Origin: CAVQNQ01 sp963714205
GTDB taxonomy: Bacteria > Acidobacteriota > Terriglobia > Bryobacterales > Bryobacteraceae
Assembly (NCBI GenBank): GCA_963714205.1
Contig: CAVQNQ010000006.1
Coordinates: forward strand, 310,001 to 374,000
DNA length: 64,000 bases
Direction of reading: 5' to 3'
Part shown: positions 62,202 to 64,000 of the stretch, in pieces
Numbering within the stretch: position 1 is the stretch's first letter
Layout of the letters: the number at the start of each line of letters is the position of its first letter
Made by a program: the position numbers and the translations under genes
The notes under the pieces: model-generated
Database searches by the model: none
Told to the model about the DNA's origin: nothing
The model's input: only the letters and a program-made list of their open reading frames with translations

Positions 62202-62527
62202 GTGCGCGACGGCGTGTTGCCCCCATGGAACTGGCCGAAGTGACGCGCCGAAAAGATGCTGATGAGCAGCGCGCCCAGGCCGAACGCAAGGATGTGGCTT
62301 GTCGCCCGCGGATCGAAAGCGCCAACGCGCGCGACGAGCAGATACCCGACTACCGCGTTGAAGAATCCCCAAACAACGTTGACCGTTGCGGAGGAAAGCC
62401 CCTGGCCGGGCGGTTTTGCAAAGGGACTCTGGAAGGGACGTCCCATCGTGCCGGCTACAAAATGAGGAATGGCGTTTGCCGCAAAAACGCCCCCAAAGAA
62501 ATACGACACAAGCCAAAGCCAATTCAT
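62198..62527 (-). CDS. Small four-helix membrane protein, unknown family
   Basis: 109 residues with about three or four membrane segments. The start MNWLWLVSYFFGGVFAANAIPHFV and the loop GRPFQSPFAKPPGQGLSSA with NVVWGFFNAVVGYLL resemble a widespread uncharacterised family. ATG 62527 has AAGGAGA upstream; the longer frame to 62569 has no support. It was coupled to the MFS gene now truncated, so it may once have been part of a transport pair. Confidence 0.78.
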   Translation of the reverse strand: MNWLWLVSYFFGGVFAANAIPHFVAGTMGRPFQSPFAKPPGQGLSSATVNVVWGFFNAVVGYLLVARVGAFDPRATSHILAFGLGALLISIFSARHFGQFHGGNTPSRT

Positions 62528-62572
62528 AATGCAGATCTCCTTATCGCGCTCAGGTCCGCCCCAGATCACAGC

Positions 62573-63655
62573 CTACTCCCCAGCCAGCTTTCGCAACAGC
62601 TCTTCGTACTGATCCGTCACGGCATCCCACGAATATCGCTCGCGCACGCGCTCCATGGCAGCGGCGCGAAGGTGTTCGCGATCTTCTTCGGACATCGCCA
62701 GCGCGTCTTCCAGCTTGGCTGCCAGTTCATGCGGCTCGAAGGCGATCCCGGCGCCGCCGGCGACCTCGGCGTTTTCCGGGGTGTTGCGATAGAGCACCAG
62801 AGCGCCGCGGCCCATGGCTTCGATGAGCGCGGGATGCGTGCCGCCAACCTCGGTCGCGTGGATGTAGGCGAAACAGTGCGATCCCAGCTCGCGATAGCCC
62901 GCTCCGTAGATCGCTCCGGGAATCGCGATGCGCGGGTCGCGGGTATCGCGCACCCGCGCGATATACTCCTGAGCGTAGGGCGCGTCGCCAACCAGGGCCA
63001 GCTTGAAGTCCGTGCGCACATGCTCGAAAGCCTCGCGCACTTCGAGCGGATGGTTCTCCGGCTCCATGCGGCTGACATACAGGAAATAGCGGCCGGGTTC
63101 GAGGCCGAGGCGCGCGAGCGTATCCGTGCCGGCCACCTTGCCCACCTCCGCGCCGTAGGGAATGAAGACGCTCTCCCGCCGCCAGCGCCGCCGGTAGTAA
63201 TCCTGAATGGCCCGCGCATCGGTGACCACGGCCGTGGGGCAGAGGGTCGCCAGCCACTCCGAGATTAGGTACCACGTTTTGGCCAGCCGGTTCCACTTCT
63301 TGCGCAGGCGCTCGATGCCATCCACGTTGAGAACCACGGGCATGCCGAACAGCCGCGGAACCGCCGTGAAAATGGCGTTGGCCCCGTTGCAATAGAGGGC
63401 CACGTCAACCTTGTGCCAGGCCAGATGCCGAGTCGAGAAGAAGGTATGGGCCAGCGTGTCGAAATACTTGTGCCGGATCGTGGGAAGATACACGAGCCGC
63501 ACGCCGCGATAGCGCGCCCCGGCGAAGCGCTCCCGGCAGTAGACGGTCACCTCGTGGCCGCGCGCCGCCAGACGAATCGAGAGTTCTTCGGCGAAGGTTT
63601 CGAAGCCGCCGTAATTCGCCGGGATGCCTCTGGTGCCGAGAAGCGCGATGCGCAT
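62573..63655 (-). CDS. GT4 glycosyltransferase, DUF1972/rhamnosyltransferase type
   Basis: 360 residues. N-terminal DUF1972 pattern (RIALLGTRGIPANYGGFETFAEEL ... is split here as GTRGIPANYGGFETFAEE), VALYCNGANAIF, then the GT-B C-terminal domain: FLYVSRMEPENHPLEVREAF, GAIYGAGYRELG and EVGGTHPALIEAMGRGALVL. This type adds rhamnose or galactose residues to O-antigen or exopolysaccharide. ATG 63655 is preceded by CATAAT with six bases between: leaderless type. It follows a GT2-type gene in the same direction. Confidence 0.9.
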   Translation of the reverse strand: MRIALLGTRGIPANYGGFETFAEELSIRLAARGHEVTVYCRERFAGARYRGVRLVYLPTIRHKYFDTLAHTFFSTRHLAWHKVDVALYCNGANAIFTAVPRLFGMPVVLNVDGIERLRKKWNRLAKTWYLISEWLATLCPTAVVTDARAIQDYYRRRWRRESVFIPYGAEVGKVAGTDTLARLGLEPGRYFLYVSRMEPENHPLEVREAFEHVRTDFKLALVGDAPYAQEYIARVRDTRDPRIAIPGAIYGAGYRELGSHCFAYIHATEVGGTHPALIEAMGRGALVLYRNTPENAEVAGGAGIAFEPHELAAKLEDALAMSEEDREHLRAAAMERVRERYSWDAVTDQYEELLRKLAGE

Positions 63656-63661
63656 GCCCGT

Positions 63662-63667
63662 ATTATG
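63662..63667 (-). promoter_or_regulatory. -10 box of the DUF1972 glycosyltransferase gene, leaderless type
   Basis: CATAAT with six bases (ACGGGC) before the ATG at 63655; it overlaps the stop region of the upstream gene, so the two may also be co-transcribed. Confidence 0.4.
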
Positions 63668-64000
63668 TCCGGGCAGCCTCGGTCCGCGACAGCGAACGAA
63701 TCATTTTGCGGGGCGCTTGCCGGGTGACGGGCGCGTACCGGAACCAGCTCGCCATGTATTCGTGATCCACGCGCCGGCGCGCCTGCACTATGCGGCGTTT
63801 CGAGAGCGTCCGCTTGAGGTTTCGGGCGAGCAGCCAGAAAGCCTTCAGCGAGGTGTGCTCCCAGAGCAGGCAGCAGGTTACCACCGCGAAATCGCGGGCG
63901 GTGATGGAGAGCCAGTTGCGCCAGTACAGGTGCCCGGAGATATTCTTGATGCGCATCAGGAAGCGGTTCTTCACCGAGTGCATGTTGATCTCCGGCGGCA
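63663..64000 (-). CDS. C-terminal part of a GT2-type glycosyltransferase, 5' end outside window
   Basis: The frame is open to the right edge, so the N-terminus is missing; 112 residues are visible including the partial ones before Met at 63983. The visible part (HSVKNRFLMRIKNISGHLYW, WLLARNLKRTLSKRRIV) is the amphipathic membrane-associated tail typical of GT2 glycosyltransferases of O-antigen synthesis. It precedes the DUF1972 enzyme by seven bases, so both belong to a polysaccharide cluster continuing to the right. Confidence 0.72.
   Translation of the reverse strand, partial: PPEINMHSVKNRFLMRIKNISGHLYWRNWLSITARDFAVVTCCLLWEHTSLKAFWLLARNLKRTLSKRRIVQARRRVDHEYMASWFRYAPVTRQAPRKMIRSLSRTEAART

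Overview
The window (64 kb, high GC, gap-free coding on both strands) comes from an acidobacterium, most likely of the Solibacter/Bryobacter group. The best evidence is two lineage-restricted families side by side: an acidobacterial VWFA-related protein (12144-13235) and a secreted NHL-repeat propeller ending in the Solibacter-type C-terminal domain (9306-12052). Supporting signs are the sedolisin with BACON repeats, several Tat-tagged enzymes and the soil-type high-affinity hydrogenase cluster. I saw no tRNA, rRNA, CRISPR array, insertion sequence or phage gene.

Layout. 1-3746: a Tat-tagged protein cut by the left edge, a membrane protein, a GT4 glycosyltransferase and a PHP-domain phosphoesterase, all on the minus strand. 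3859-6798: divergent icd and gltA (TCA cycle). 6814-9290: a rhodanese with a small coupled gene, then a secreted alpha/beta hydrolase that lacks its nucleophile. 9306-15394: minus-strand moeA-moaC-moaB followed by the VWFA and NHL proteins. 15411-17337: pta and a class II-type histone deacetylase homologue. 17463-21228: xdhC, a mocA-like transferase and an AsmA protein, coupled. 21278-25256: STAS protein, c-heme-type sensor kinase, archaemetzincin and NtrC-type regulator. 25258-28992: secreted lactonase-type propeller, FAD amine-oxidase/desaturase-type enzyme, aldo/keto reductase.

29005-43903 is one long minus-strand block. Reading from its promoter (43983-44012): NiFe hydrogenase small and large subunits (group 1h type, atmospheric H2 uptake), a NifU-like protein, DUF5947, DUF6084, two unknown accessory proteins, maturation protease, YceI, hypC, hypD, hypE; then a SIS isomerase, four-carbon acid sugar kinase, PdxA-type dehydrogenase, RbsC-type permease and a dipeptide-epimerase-type enolase homologue. 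The structural genes carry 18 single-base indels as sequenced while nearly every accessory gene is intact. hypA, hypB and hypF are not here.

44239-49792: cheW-cheX-cheY, DinB, a LysW-like zinc ribbon protein, a carboxypeptidase-regulatory-domain protein, rarA, a SpoU rRNA methyltransferase and a DUF218 protein. 49822-58779: sedolisin with four BACON domains, a polytopic membrane protein coupled to a TPR protein, an MFS exporter, a PagL-like outer membrane protein, and a Tat-exported enolase-superfamily enzyme with a Gly-rich insert. 58905-64000: glmS, purS, murI, a truncated MFS gene, a small membrane protein and two cell-surface glycosyltransferases, the last cut by the right edge.

Two expression habits stand out: 17 gene pairs overlap by exactly four bases (ATGA, GTGA), and many first genes of transcription units have a -10 box ending 6-8 bases before the start codon, which predicts leaderless mRNAs.
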